Assembly: GCA_016295375.1 (NCBI GenBank)
Contig: JAEDLI010000013.1
Location: forward strand, 1 to 35,279
Length of the DNA: 35,279 bases
Direction of reading: 5' to 3'
Origin: Fibrobacter sp.
Lineage (GTDB): Bacteria > Fibrobacterota > Fibrobacteria > Fibrobacterales > Fibrobacteraceae
A program made the position numbers and the translations under genes. The notes under the pieces are model-generated. The model worked only from the letters and a program-made list of their open reading frames with translations, did no database searches and was not told where the DNA came from. Shown one piece after another: positions 24,745-33,174 of the stretch (position 1 is its first letter; the number at the start of each line of letters is the position of its first letter).

Positions 24745-27700
24745 GAAATAACCACACCCTTGAGTTTGTCTTTTTCACTTATTATTGGTAGAACTTGAAT
24801 GTCGGCATAAATACCACATTTTTGATAATCAGATGTAAATATCAAAAAACGACCATGTTGTTCAGGATTGTAATCTTTCTCGCTAGGATTTTTTACAAGT
24901 GTTTGAAAGAAAGCATAATTCTCATTTTCTTCAGATTTATAGAACGGGACAATTACAGGGGGAATTTCATAGGCCTTACCATCTTGAGAAATTAATGTAA
25001 ATTCAATTTCTATTTTGTTTATGTCCTTCACTTTAGAGATAGGAATTTTTTTTCTTAATACTCTCGCATATCCTCCATTTCCTTTTTCAAAAATATCATA
25101 AATGTCACCCAATTTTTTGAAAACTGGATATCGAGCGGGTGCAGCGCGAAACTTCCCGTATATAAGTTGTCCTAAAATGTAATCTGAATTTAAATCATAC
25201 CATGCATACGCACCTAAATCTAATTTTTCAGGCCTTGCGATATTCAAAATATCCGTTTCTAGGACAAAACTATCTTTTTGACCAGTCCCAATTGCTGGCG
25301 ATGTATCTTGCAAAGTAAGCCCTGCTGTTATGCTCATAAAATCATTTCCACCCTCAGGTTTGCTTTCATCATAGAATTTGGGGTCGCCAACAAGATTTCC
25401 GTCTCCTTCATAATTAGTTTCGGCAATAGAGTAATTAATACTTAGTGTCGGAGAAATTTCTTTTTTGCACTTATCTGTAGTGCAGGATGCTTTTATATTT
25501 TTCCACAAAATGGAGTTGTAAACAAGACCGTCGGCGTTTCCGCCAATTGCTGAATATCCTTGTTTCCCATTATTGTCAAAGACGGTTGCATTGGTCATTT
25601 TTATTGTTCCCGAATGTGCAAACCATGCGCCCCCTTCTTTGTTGGCTTCATTTTGACTAAAAATCACATTCTGTGCGAAGGCGTTACCATTACTATAAAT
25701 AGCCCCTCCATTACCATTTGTGACGTTTTTGTCAAAAATTACATTTTGCATTTTTAAAATATCTTCTACATATAGTGCGCCTCCGCTGCCATTGGAAGTG
25801 TTGTTTTTGAAATGAACATTGTACATTTCGATCGTGTCGGAGGAGTATAAAGCTCCACCATCTTTTTCGCTTTTATGGCCAGAAAGTAAAATATTCTTCA
25901 TTTTTAGTCGTTGAGAATCCGATGCGATTGAGCCGCCCTGTTCCTTGTTAAAACCATTCCCTATCCAAAAACCAGTCAACGAGCGCGGCGATTTTCCGAT
26001 TATTTGAATGTGTGATGTTTCGCCCAGGAAAATTGTAGGCATACCTGAAACAGATGGTAGATCCCAAATGCTTCCTGTATACCCGACAAGTTCAAAGCCG
26101 ATGTTCCAAGGAACAATTCCGTCATTATATGTCTCGGTCACGTCCCATACCCCGCCGGCCATATTGATTTCTCGCCCTGTTGTCTTTGCTATATCTAGGG
26201 CTTTTGTAAAATCACCCAAAGCTGTTACTGAGCTGGCCCCATCGCAACCTTGCTTACACGTGGTTTGGGGATTCCAGTAGATTCGGTAGTTGGAGTTTTT
26301 TGTGAAATTGAAAACGTAATTGCTAGTAAATGCTTCAGAGGGAAATCCTGGTATTTTATTCCGTGACAGTGTAATATTGGTCTTCTCGTTAGCGGAGGGT
26401 AAATTAGCGATGCTTGAATTTGTTCCGTTGATCTGGATTTGCACATTTTCGGCATAGGCGAATATTTCTACAGAAGATATAGAAGTAGGAATTTGTGAAC
26501 GGTATCGGAAAATACGTGGTTCAAAAAATGGTCCAAAATGTTCTTCGCTATGGGAAATTTCTTTTGCTCTAGGTTCTTCAGATACTGTTGATTGCGGCTC
26601 AATTATAAATTTACGAGCGTAAATTCCACCGACAAGATGAGATCGTGATGGAATGCGAACATATGCTGATGGGGCGAAAATTCTTCCAAAATATAATCCA
26701 TCTGTTCCCAAGTCAACTTTTTTTCCTGCGACATTCCATATAATCTCGCTAGGATTTCCGCCTGTAATGGAAAAATTGTTACGGTCACCAAATCGGATGT
26801 TGTTTAGAACTTCGACGGAAATGGGACCGGAGGACAGATCGAATGAAAGAGATACGTCTGGTTCCGTGTAAAAATTTTGAAAATTATATGTTCCGGAAGA
26901 TAGACGTACATTGGACCGTGCGTTGGCGTAAAAAGTTCCGTAATTTCCTGGGGGGAGGATAATTGATTGGTCTAGTCCGACAGAGACTGGGGAAATACCG
27001 ACATTAATGGTCGGGTTAGTATTCATTATTGGTTTTAAAAGGGCGTCCTTTTTCTTTGCTTTGGCAAACACGTTGTTCTGTTCGGTGCAGGGTGTTTTAT
27101 AACGTAAAATCCCGTCAATTTTGGCCCGTTCCCGCAGGAAGCATTCGTCGGAAACATCAACATTTCCGTACATTTTGGAATCTGCTCCTAATTCTAGCTT
27201 TGCGCCAAATATATCACCCAAGGCCATGGAGTAGTCCCGAAAATCCACCGTGTCAGCAATGACTACATATCCAAAATCATTAGTTGATAATGGACTCCCG
27301 TTATCGTTAATATTTGGGTTTGAAATTTCACAGTCTAAGCATTTCAAACTGATGTCGGCAATGTAGATAATCCCGGCAGTTTTTCCTAAATTAAATTCAA
27401 AGCGGGCGTTGTTTACATTTCCTGATTGCATTGTAAAAGTTTCGGTTATGGTTCGCCCGTTTGTTGTCGCTGTAATTTCGCCAAATTCGGCAAAAGCATC
27501 ATAGGGAAAACCGTTGCGCCCTATGCGCACTTCTATAGTACGTCGGGCACTTACTCCTTGCAGGAAAAATTTTACCTCGTATGTCTTGCCGGTTTGTAGT
27601 TCGATATTGTGTCTAGTAAGTTGTACGTGCCAATAGTCGGAGCCACCATTTACAATAGAGACAACGCCATTGTCGAATGTTGCGTATGCCCCATTGTAAT

Positions 27701-27800
27701 TTGCAAGGTTCCATTCAGAATATGGAAGACTCGTAGCTAAAACGCTATTTGCTAAAAACAAACAAAACAGAAGCAGAAAACGATAGTAGATAGCTGTCAA
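24738..27800 (-). CDS. Pmp-like right-handed beta-helix exported protein with CBM-like N-terminus
   Basis: 1020 residues from the TTG at 27800. I chose this start because GAGG lies five bases upstream, the product begins with a clean signal peptide (TAIYYRFLLLFCLFLANSVLA), and a candidate promoter would start transcription near 27825; an in-frame extension to 27830 would lie upstream of that. Residues ~25-155 resemble a CBM4/9-type carbohydrate-binding jellyroll. A central region (~270-420) has strands like IFAPSAYVRIPSRSHLVGGIYARKF, reminiscent of choice-of-anchor or bactofilin-like folds. Residues ~635-750 carry four Chlamydia-Pmp-type units (GGALY, GGALY, GGAIY, GGAWF, each preceded by F.N or NN), a parallel beta-helix. 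It is probably an adhesin or surface glycan binder. It is the first gene of the AT-rich operon. Confidence 0.75.
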   Translation of the reverse strand: MTAIYYRFLLLFCLFLANSVLATSLPYSEWNLANYNGAYATFDNGVVSIVNGGSDYWHVQLTRHNIELQTGKTYEVKFFLQGVSARRTIEVRIGRNGFPYDAFAEFGEITATTNGRTITETFTMQSGNVNNARFEFNLGKTAGIIYIADISLKCLDCEISNPNINDNGSPLSTNDFGYVVIADTVDFRDYSMALGDIFGAKLELGADSKMYGNVDVSDECFLRERAKIDGILRYKTPCTEQNNVFAKAKKKDALLKPIMNTNPTINVGISPVSVGLDQSIILPPGNYGTFYANARSNVRLSSGTYNFQNFYTEPDVSLSFDLSSGPISVEVLNNIRFGDRNNFSITGGNPSEIIWNVAGKKVDLGTDGLYFGRIFAPSAYVRIPSRSHLVGGIYARKFIIEPQSTVSEEPRAKEISHSEEHFGPFFEPRIFRYRSQIPTSISSVEIFAYAENVQIQINGTNSSIANLPSANEKTNITLSRNKIPGFPSEAFTSNYVFNFTKNSNYRIYWNPQTTCKQGCDGASSVTALGDFTKALDIAKTTGREINMAGGVWDVTETYNDGIVPWNIGFELVGYTGSIWDLPSVSGMPTIFLGETSHIQIIGKSPRSLTGFWIGNGFNKEQGGSIASDSQRLKMKNILLSGHKSEKDGGALYSSDTIEMYNVHFKNNTSNGSGGALYVEDILKMQNVIFDKNVTNGNGGAIYSNGNAFAQNVIFSQNEANKEGGAWFAHSGTIKMTNATVFDNNGKQGYSAIGGNADGLVYNSILWKNIKASCTTDKCKKEISPTLSINYSIAETNYEGDGNLVGDPKFYDESKPEGGNDFMSITAGLTLQDTSPAIGTGQKDSFVLETDILNIARPEKLDLGAYAWYDLNSDYILGQLIYGKFRAAPARYPVFKKLGDIYDIFEKGNGGYARVLRKKIPISKVKDINKIEIEFTLISQDGKAYEIPPVIVPFYKSEENENYAFFQTLVKNPSEKDYNPEQHGRFLIFTSDYQKCGIYADIQVLPIISEKDKLKGVVISW

Positions 27801-27831
27801 TTTTTCCTCATTTTTGAAAAAACGGGTCAAG

Positions 27832-27861
27832 AATGTAAAAAATAAAAAAAAATGACGTCAA
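27832..27861 (-). promoter_or_regulatory. Promoter candidate for the secreted-protein operon, with TGACGTCA palindrome
   Basis: Minus-strand TTGACG (27861-27856), 18-bp spacer and TACATT (27837-27832). The palindrome TGACGTCA (27853-27860), flanked by A- and T-runs, overlaps the -35 and could be an operator. The rest of 27862-28037 is AT-rich sequence in which I see no gene. Confidence 0.4.
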
Positions 27862-28037
27862 TTTTTTAATCCAAGTTGGAATAATCAAAAAATGTTATCA
27901 AAACCATTCAAAATATAAATGGATTCTTGCGTAACATTTTGTCAGTCAATGCGTTGAAGGATGTGTGCTGTAGCGATTTTTTGGCTGCGCACCTCATTCG
28001 CAAAAATACCCCAATCCCTATTAAATCCTTACACCGC

Positions 28038-28066
28038 TTGCTTTGCGGCGCGCAGAGTGGTATATT
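28038..28066 (+). promoter_or_regulatory. Promoter candidate for the small acidic protein gene
   Basis: TTGCTT (28038-28043), exactly 17 bp, TATATT (28061-28066). Transcription would start near 28073, about 30 bases before the chosen ATG. Confidence 0.5.
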
Positions 28067-28103
28067 CTAGGGCGGGGAGAAACCCATTATGGAGGTAACC
28101 GTT

Positions 28104-28337
28104 ATGAACTTGTTCCATAAGACATCCGCCATAACATTTTCTATCCTGCATCCGGGATTCCAGGTTTTCAAGGACCGCATCCGCGAAGAACTGAGCGCCA
28201 CCAGCGGCATCCTTTTGGATGACATTATGGATGACGATAGTTTGTACAAAATCTACCGCGACGGGGAATCCGCCGAGTTCGTGGTGGCAAGCATCAACGG
28301 CCCCATGGTGGATTTTGATGACGAGGAAGCCGCATAG
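28104..28337 (+). CDS. Small acidic hypothetical protein
   Basis: 77 residues from the ATG at 28104, preceded at seven bases by GGAGGT. A second in-frame ATG at 28089 would add five residues but has a poorer ribosome site. The protein (MNLFHKTSAITFSILHPGF...) has no signal peptide, is likely cytoplasmic, and ends in a strongly acidic tail (DFDDEEAA). I do not recognise a family. It has its own promoter and converges on the TPR/binding-fold gene with only 19 bp between stops. Confidence 0.65.
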   Translation: MNLFHKTSAITFSILHPGFQVFKDRIREELSATSGILLDDIMDDDSLYKIYRDGESAEFVVASINGPMVDFDDEEAA

Positions 28338-28356
28338 AGCGGTTCCCCGGGGTCGC

Positions 28357-30204
28357 CTACTTGGCGGCCTTTTTCTTTTCTTCTTCTTCGGCGGCCTTTT
28401 CGGCTTCGAGGCTCGGGATCTTGCAGCCGTCCATGGTCTCGAATTTGCCCTTGTGGACAGTGACAATCTTCGAGTTGGTGTTGACTCCGCGGCTAAACGT
28501 GATGTCGCCGTAGATTCCCTTGAAGTTTGCAGTCTTGTTGATAGTGCCCGTCAGGTCGTTCGGGTTTTTGGCAAAGGCCGTAAACACGATGTTTGCGGCG
28601 TCATAGCTGAGGCCGCTCACCTTGTCTTCGCCGGGCTCTTCGCCCCATTTTTCCTGGAAGCTCTGGGCAAACTTCTTGTAGGATTCCTCTTCGGTGTTCA
28701 TGTCCAGGGCGGGCACGCTGAAGAAGGAACTGTCGGCCAGTTTCTTGCCCTGGATCAGGAACTCGCGGCCATACCAGCCGGAGGTGCCAAGCCTGATGCC
28801 CGAAATCTTGTTGAAGGCCACCTGGCCTACCATGAGGCCAGCGTCGCCCGGGTTGGTGGCGGGGATGAAGATGCCCGGAATCTCGAAGGTGGAGTCTTGC
28901 ATGTAGAACCGGCGTTCCTTGGGGCTGATGGCGTCGAGGTCGGTGGCCCCGCGGGCGATGTTCCGGCGGCGGTTCAGCTGCTTGAAGCGCACGTCGCGCA
29001 AAAGGTCGAATTCCGTCTTGTAGTCGGGCCTGCCCTCTTCGTAGTTCCGGAAGGCGATGATGGTGCCGCCCCTGCGGTCCACTGCCTGGGTGAAGCTCTG
29101 GGACATGGAGGCACCGTAGTCACCCAGTGGCGACAGGATGGCGAATTCCCGGATGTTCAGGCACTTGGTGGCGAAGTCCGCGATGCTCTGGGCCAGGTTG
29201 TCCATGGTGATGTTCACCTGGAAGATGTTGGGGCCCATCTTTGCGATACCGTCGTCGGTGGCGGTGGGGGTGAGCATGGGGATATTCTGGAAATTGCTTC
29301 CGAGCCAGGCTGCCACCGTCGCCGCCGGTGCGCTCATGATGGGGCCCACGATGGCGATGATGCTGTCCTGGCTAATGGCCTGCTGGGTCCGCATGAGGGC
29401 GGTAGCCGCGTCTGCCCGGGTGTCGGCGAAGCGGATGTTCACCTTGTCCTTGAGCTTGGACTGCTCGTGGGCCAAAAACACGCCCTGGACGGCAGCGTTG
29501 CCGAATACGGCAAAGTTCCCGGACAATGGGGCGAGCACCAGCAGGGTGGGCTTGCCCGAACCGGCGTCCTTCATGGAGTCCAGGCCCTTCTGGGCGGTGG
29601 AGGTCAGGCTTTCGGCGTTGCCGCCGTTAATGACTTTCTTGTACCAGTAGCGGGCGGCGCGGTAGCGGCCGGCGTTCTGGCATTCGCGACCGATCTGGAG
29701 CTGCATCCAGCCGATGACTTCCTTGTCGGCGGGGTACTTTTCCAGCAGGTTCTGGAGCTGGTCCGCGTTCAGCAGGTCGGCGGCCAGGGTCTTGATAAGC
29801 ACTTCCTTGGTGTGGGTCCTGGCGGCCGGGTTCTGGGAGTAGGCGAGAATCCGGAGCATGGCCTCGACGCCTTCGTAGACGCCCCCCTGTTCAAGGGTGA
29901 CGATGGCCTTCGCCAGTTCCATGCGCTCCCGGTATTCCGAAGAAACGTGATATTCCAGGAACTTGGAGGTAAGTCCCAGGGCTTCGTCGCGCTTGTGTTC
30001 GCGCAGGTAGCATTCCGCAAGCATCACGGAGGCCTGGGCGCCGGCGTGTTTCTTGAACTGGGACTTGGAAAGTTTCTGCAACTCGGGCACGGCCTCGGCG
30101 CACTTGCCGTCCTTGATGAGGGCCTTGGCCTTGGCGATTTCGCCGTCGGCGAGGGCGGCAGTGGAGAGCAGCAATGTAAAAAGGAGGGGTAGGACTCGGT
30201 TCAT
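28357..30204 (-). CDS. TPR plus type I periplasmic-binding-fold protein (LivJ/LpoA-like architecture)
   Basis: 615 residues. The signal peptide MNRVLPLLFTLLLSTAALAD has no lipobox Cys. Residues ~20-205 are helical repeats of TPR type (AVPELQKLSKSQFKKHAGAQASVMLAECYLREHKRDEALGL, RYRAARYWYKKVINGGNAE). From about 220 the Peripla_BP_6 fold begins with PTLLVLAPLSGNFAVFGNAAVQGVFLAHEQ and continues through IIAIVGPIMSAPAATVAAWLGSNFQNIPMLTPTATDDGIA and GLSYDAANIVFTAFAKNPND. The C-terminus is a Glu/Lys/Ala run. The same domain order occurs in LpoA, the activator of a peptidoglycan synthase, but LpoA is a lipoprotein and does not bind amino acids. An alternative is a solute receptor with a docking domain. 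Its start is 12 bp from the stop of the nucleotidyltransferase-like gene, so the two form an operon. Confidence 0.82.
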   Translation of the reverse strand: MNRVLPLLFTLLLSTAALADGEIAKAKALIKDGKCAEAVPELQKLSKSQFKKHAGAQASVMLAECYLREHKRDEALGLTSKFLEYHVSSEYRERMELAKAIVTLEQGGVYEGVEAMLRILAYSQNPAARTHTKEVLIKTLAADLLNADQLQNLLEKYPADKEVIGWMQLQIGRECQNAGRYRAARYWYKKVINGGNAESLTSTAQKGLDSMKDAGSGKPTLLVLAPLSGNFAVFGNAAVQGVFLAHEQSKLKDKVNIRFADTRADAATALMRTQQAISQDSIIAIVGPIMSAPAATVAAWLGSNFQNIPMLTPTATDDGIAKMGPNIFQVNITMDNLAQSIADFATKCLNIREFAILSPLGDYGASMSQSFTQAVDRRGGTIIAFRNYEEGRPDYKTEFDLLRDVRFKQLNRRRNIARGATDLDAISPKERRFYMQDSTFEIPGIFIPATNPGDAGLMVGQVAFNKISGIRLGTSGWYGREFLIQGKKLADSSFFSVPALDMNTEEESYKKFAQSFQEKWGEEPGEDKVSGLSYDAANIVFTAFAKNPNDLTGTINKTANFKGIYGDITFSRGVNTNSKIVTVHKGKFETMDGCKIPSLEAEKAAEEEEKKKAAK

Positions 30205-30216
30205 GATGGGGACAGC

Positions 30217-30531
30217 CTAGTTTTCGGGGGCGGCCTGGACCACGTCGTGTTCTTTCTTGATCTGTTTCTGGAGGGATTCCGGGAGCTTCACCCAGTCAAT
30301 GACGTCAACTCCGAAGGGAAGTCCGCTTTCGGCGAAGGCCTTTTCCACGGCGGTCATGGCCTCGAAGGAAAGGGGCTTGTCGGTGATGACTGCCAGTTCC
30401 AGTTGGGTGTCAGGGGTCAGGTCCACGCCCGTTACCCGGGCGCCGTATGCCCAGACTTCGAGACCCTCGAAATGAAGGCCCACGATTCGCTGGACGGTTT
30501 CCAATTGATCGGTTTCTAAGCAAAGTGCCAT
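30217..30531 (-). CDS. Minimal nucleotidyltransferase-like protein with lost catalytic residues
   Basis: 104 residues. The layout matches the MNT family: EVWAYGARVTG at 25-35 corresponds to V.LFGSRARG, TPDTQLELAVI corresponds to SDIDLAV, and LPFGVDVIDW corresponds to the third acidic strand. The GS signature is GA. The two metal-binding aspartates of DxD are Gln43 and Glu45, so catalysis is very unlikely. Active relatives serve as antitoxins or AMP-transferases paired with HEPN proteins, but no HEPN gene is adjacent. It is the first gene of a two-gene unit with the TPR/binding-fold gene. GAGG four bases before the ATG supports the start. Confidence 0.7.
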   Translation of the reverse strand: MALCLETDQLETVQRIVGLHFEGLEVWAYGARVTGVDLTPDTQLELAVITDKPLSFEAMTAVEKAFAESGLPFGVDVIDWVKLPESLQKQIKKEHDVVQAAPEN

Positions 30532-30846
30532 AGTGCCTCAAAATATAGATAAAGCCAGGGGTCAAGGTCCCCGAAGTCGGTGAAACTGGCCCAAAGCGGT
30601 ATTTTTACTGCACAAATGTATAAAAATATTGTGGAGTTGTCCTTTTTTTCGTGTTGTGGGAGGGATGTGTGCTGGATTTGGCGAAAAGAATGGTAGAACG
30701 ACCTGCTCCGGTCTTTTTTTGTAAAGAAAAATGAACATAATGGGTGTTTCAGTCCCAAGGAACCACTTATCTTTAAATAATGTATTTTAAGGTCAAGTAC
30801 AGCAAAGGGGGTTGCATGAAGCTCTTCGATATTTTCGCACGGAATT
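30532..30846. other. 315-bp non-coding gap between divergent genes
   Basis: The interval holds a TATATT on the minus strand (30547-30542) that may serve the nucleotidyltransferase-like gene and a weak hairpin plus T-run at about 30697-30720 (GACC...GGTC then seven T). Short open frames here show no family resemblance. Part of it may be eroded 5' sequence of the SIMPL gene. Confidence 0.4.
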
Positions 30847-31248
30847 GTGCCGCTTTTTATCGGGTCCCGTCTGGAACAAAGCCTTGCTATCGAACTTCCG
30901 CTAGACAGCGTCATCACGTCGAAGGTAATGTCCGCATTGGGTATGGCTTGGCCAGAACTCGAGGTGAATATCGCCTTTATCAAAAAGGACGTACACGATG
31001 TAAAGCTCAAAATTCTGGAGTCAGCTGTGAAGGATGCCCGCGAAAAGGCCGAAGTGATTGCCGCCACTCTCGGGCACAAGCTGGGCGGGATTGTGAGCGT
31101 GGATTATTCTAGGCGGAGTATCGATATCAACTATCACGAAGAACCGATGGGCGTGTATGATTGCTGCTGCGAGAAGAGCTCCGTCGACTACACTCCTGAC
31201 GATATCGAGGCCGGAGACACCGTCGAAACGGTATGGTACCTGGAGTAG
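30847..31248 (+). CDS. Truncated SIMPL-domain (DUF541) protein
   Basis: 133 residues from GTG at 30847; the same frame is blocked by TGA at 30817. The product aligns with only the second half of the SIMPL domain: SRLEQSLAIELPLDSVITSKVMSALG, FIKKDVHDVKLKILESAVKDAREKAEVIAATLGHKLGGIVSVDYS, and a terminal YTPDDIEAGDTVETVWYLE that matches the family's last strand. The first ~90 residues of the domain and any signal peptide are missing. An ATG at 30816 in another frame opens with MKLFDIFARN and an A/G-rich site, so a frameshift is possible. It may be a short functional variant or a 5'-deleted remnant. It stands 46 bp before the next gene. Confidence 0.55.
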   Translation: MPLFIGSRLEQSLAIELPLDSVITSKVMSALGMAWPELEVNIAFIKKDVHDVKLKILESAVKDAREKAEVIAATLGHKLGGIVSVDYSRRSIDINYHEEPMGVYDCCCEKSSVDYTPDDIEAGDTVETVWYLE

Positions 31249-31294
31249 GGGCGTTTTTTCATATATTTTATCCGGCTAAACAAGGAGTTTCGCA

Positions 31295-31780
31295 ATGCCG
31301 GAACAAATCTTGACGCGTGAATTGCTGGTGGAGTTTTTCGGGGAAGAGGAATTCAGGAAGTTGTGTAATCACGAGGCGGGCCACGCGCTTGTCGCGTTCC
31401 TGTTCAAGCGTCCGCTGGATTACGTGAAGATGAACAATTCCAAGGAGCAGCCTGGCACCACGCATATCGCGGGTTCGGAACTCGAGGGCGATGCCCATAT
31501 CGCCATGGCGGGCCATATCGCGGAATTCCTGATGCGCAAGGATTTCAAGTGCGGCCTCGATACCGTCATGAAGGAACTGCCCATGGAACTCTACAAGAGC
31601 GATCCGGATTACCAGAAGTTCCAGGCGGCGTGCTACTATTTTCAGTTGGCCGAGACGAACGTGGTCGAGCAGGTTTACAACATCTTGATGGCCTGCCAGA
31701 AGCCACTCTGCAAGATAGCGCAGGCCCTGAACGAGCGGGCCTACCTGAGCCGTGCCGAAATCGAGGCGCTGGTAAAGTAA
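31295..31780 (+). CDS. Stand-alone FtsH-M41-like zinc peptidase domain
   Basis: 161 residues, no signal peptide. NHEAGHALVAFLF at 25-37 carries the HEAGH zinc motif of M41 peptidases. GDAHIAMAGHIAEFLM follows at about the place where FtsH has its alanine/glycine-rich second helix, and an acidic SDPDYQKFQAA segment could supply the third ligand. FtsH itself has an AAA ATPase in front and membrane anchors; both are absent here. AAGGAG about seven bases before the ATG supports the start. The next gene, an antiporter, begins 31 bp downstream. A cytoplasmic peptidase or a zinc-binding regulatory protein are both possible. Confidence 0.68.
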   Translation: MPEQILTRELLVEFFGEEEFRKLCNHEAGHALVAFLFKRPLDYVKMNNSKEQPGTTHIAGSELEGDAHIAMAGHIAEFLMRKDFKCGLDTVMKELPMELYKSDPDYQKFQAACYYFQLAETNVVEQVYNILMACQKPLCKIAQALNERAYLSRAEIEALVK

Positions 31781-31811
31781 GTACGGCATCCATATTCTAT
31801 CTTTGAACACC

Positions 31812-33113
31812 ATGATTCTGGAGTCTGCCGTTTTATTTGCGTTTGGCGCTGTGCTGCTCGGCTCGCTCCTGTTGCATGTCAAGATTATTTTCGCATTGCT
31901 GGTGGGCCTTTGCCTTTTTGTAGGCTATGCGCTTTTCCGCAGGTACGCGCCCGGGCGGGTGCTTTCGATGTGCTGGCAGGGAATCAAGGCGACGCGCGGG
32001 CTCCTGCTGCTGTTCATTCTGATAGGCGCCCTGACTGCGTTCTGGCGTGCAGGTGGCACCGTGCCTGTCGTCGTCTGTTACGCGTCGGACCTGATTCACC
32101 CGCAAAGCTTTATCTTGGCGACCTTCCTGCTGAATGCGGCCCTGTCGCTCCTGACGGGTTCTGCGCTTGGGACGGCGGCCACCGTGGGCGTGGTCTGCGC
32201 GACCATGGCGCAGGCGATGGACATAAGCCCGGTCTGGGCGGGCGGCGCGATACTTGCGGGTTCGTATTTCGGGAACCGTCTCTCGCCCATTTCGACAATG
32301 TCGCTCCTCACGGCAAGCATTACGGGAACGGACATTTACGACAACATCCGCAACATGGTCAAAACGACATGGTTCCCGCTACTGCTGAGTTGCGCCGTGT
32401 ACCTGGCCTTCGGTTTTTTGGGAATGGACTGGCCGGAAAAGGAGCCGCTGGATATCCGCGGAATCTTCTCGCAGGAATTCACCCTTTCGCCGTGGGGAGT
32501 CCTGCCCGCGCTTTTGATGATCGTGCTCTCTGCGTTGCGGGTACGGTCTTCGCGGGTACTCCTGGGCAGCACGGTCTGCGCGCTTGCAGTCGCCCTGCTT
32601 GTGGAACAGCGCTCGGTCTTGTCGCTTGCGGAAAGCCTTGTTTACGGCTACCGCTCTCCCGTACCGGAGCTGGGCAAGATGATTGACGGCGGCGGACTGC
32701 TTTCGATGCTGAACGTGTTCCTGATTGTGACCATTGCGGGCTGCTTCGGCGGCATTTCCAAGGGAACGCCCCTGCTTTCGCCCCTAAAAAAATGCATCCA
32801 GATTCTGGAAAGAAATACAAATTCTTTCGTCGCAACGCTTGCGGCTTCGGCTGTCGTGGCCTGCGTCTGCTGTAACCAGACATTGACCATAATCCTCACG
32901 GACCAGCTGACCGCATCGGGCAATAGCCCGCGGGAACGCCGGGCGCTTGACCTTTACGATTCGGCCGTGACTGTCATCGCGCTTGTCCCGTGGTCGGTCG
33001 CCACGACAATCGTGCTCGTGGCCGCCCAGGCACCAGCCAGCTCCGTGTTCTGCGCGTGCTTTTTGTACCTGCTCCCGCTTTGCAGGCTTGTAACGAGTTT
33101 GCGTCGAAAGTAA
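31812..33113 (+). CDS. NhaC-type Na+/H+ antiporter family protein
   Basis: 433 residues from ATG 31812; a TTG nine bases earlier is an alternative and neither has a clear ribosome site. About ten to twelve hydrophobic segments are visible. Family features include LLLLFILIGALTAFWRAGGTVPVVVCYASDLI, LLTGSALGTAATVGVVCATMAQAMDIS, and GGAILAGSYFGNRLSPISTMSLLTASITGTDIYDNIRNM, which match the conserved core of the NhaC/arginine-antiporter superfamily (PF03553). It is an inner-membrane exchanger; sodium/proton is the default guess but malate-lactate or amino-acid exchange also occur in the family. It probably shares a transcript with the M41-like gene. Confidence 0.85.
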   Translation: MILESAVLFAFGAVLLGSLLLHVKIIFALLVGLCLFVGYALFRRYAPGRVLSMCWQGIKATRGLLLLFILIGALTAFWRAGGTVPVVVCYASDLIHPQSFILATFLLNAALSLLTGSALGTAATVGVVCATMAQAMDISPVWAGGAILAGSYFGNRLSPISTMSLLTASITGTDIYDNIRNMVKTTWFPLLLSCAVYLAFGFLGMDWPEKEPLDIRGIFSQEFTLSPWGVLPALLMIVLSALRVRSSRVLLGSTVCALAVALLVEQRSVLSLAESLVYGYRSPVPELGKMIDGGGLLSMLNVFLIVTIAGCFGGISKGTPLLSPLKKCIQILERNTNSFVATLAASAVVACVCCNQTLTIILTDQLTASGNSPRERRALDLYDSAVTVIALVPWSVATTIVLVAAQAPASSVFCACFLYLLPLCRLVTSLRRK

Positions 33114-33174
33114 TTTTGCCATTTATTTTGCGGTGCTGTACCGAATTGCTGAAAATTAGTGTATATTCAAGAGT

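Noticed and set aside
28219..30192. 657-codon open frame opposite the TPR/binding-fold gene
   Set aside because: Antisense shadow of a well-supported gene; it also overlaps the small acidic protein gene and shows no family features.
30516..31079. Minus-strand frame opposite the SIMPL gene
   Set aside because: The antisense frame has no family features, whereas the plus strand matches the SIMPL C-terminal half.
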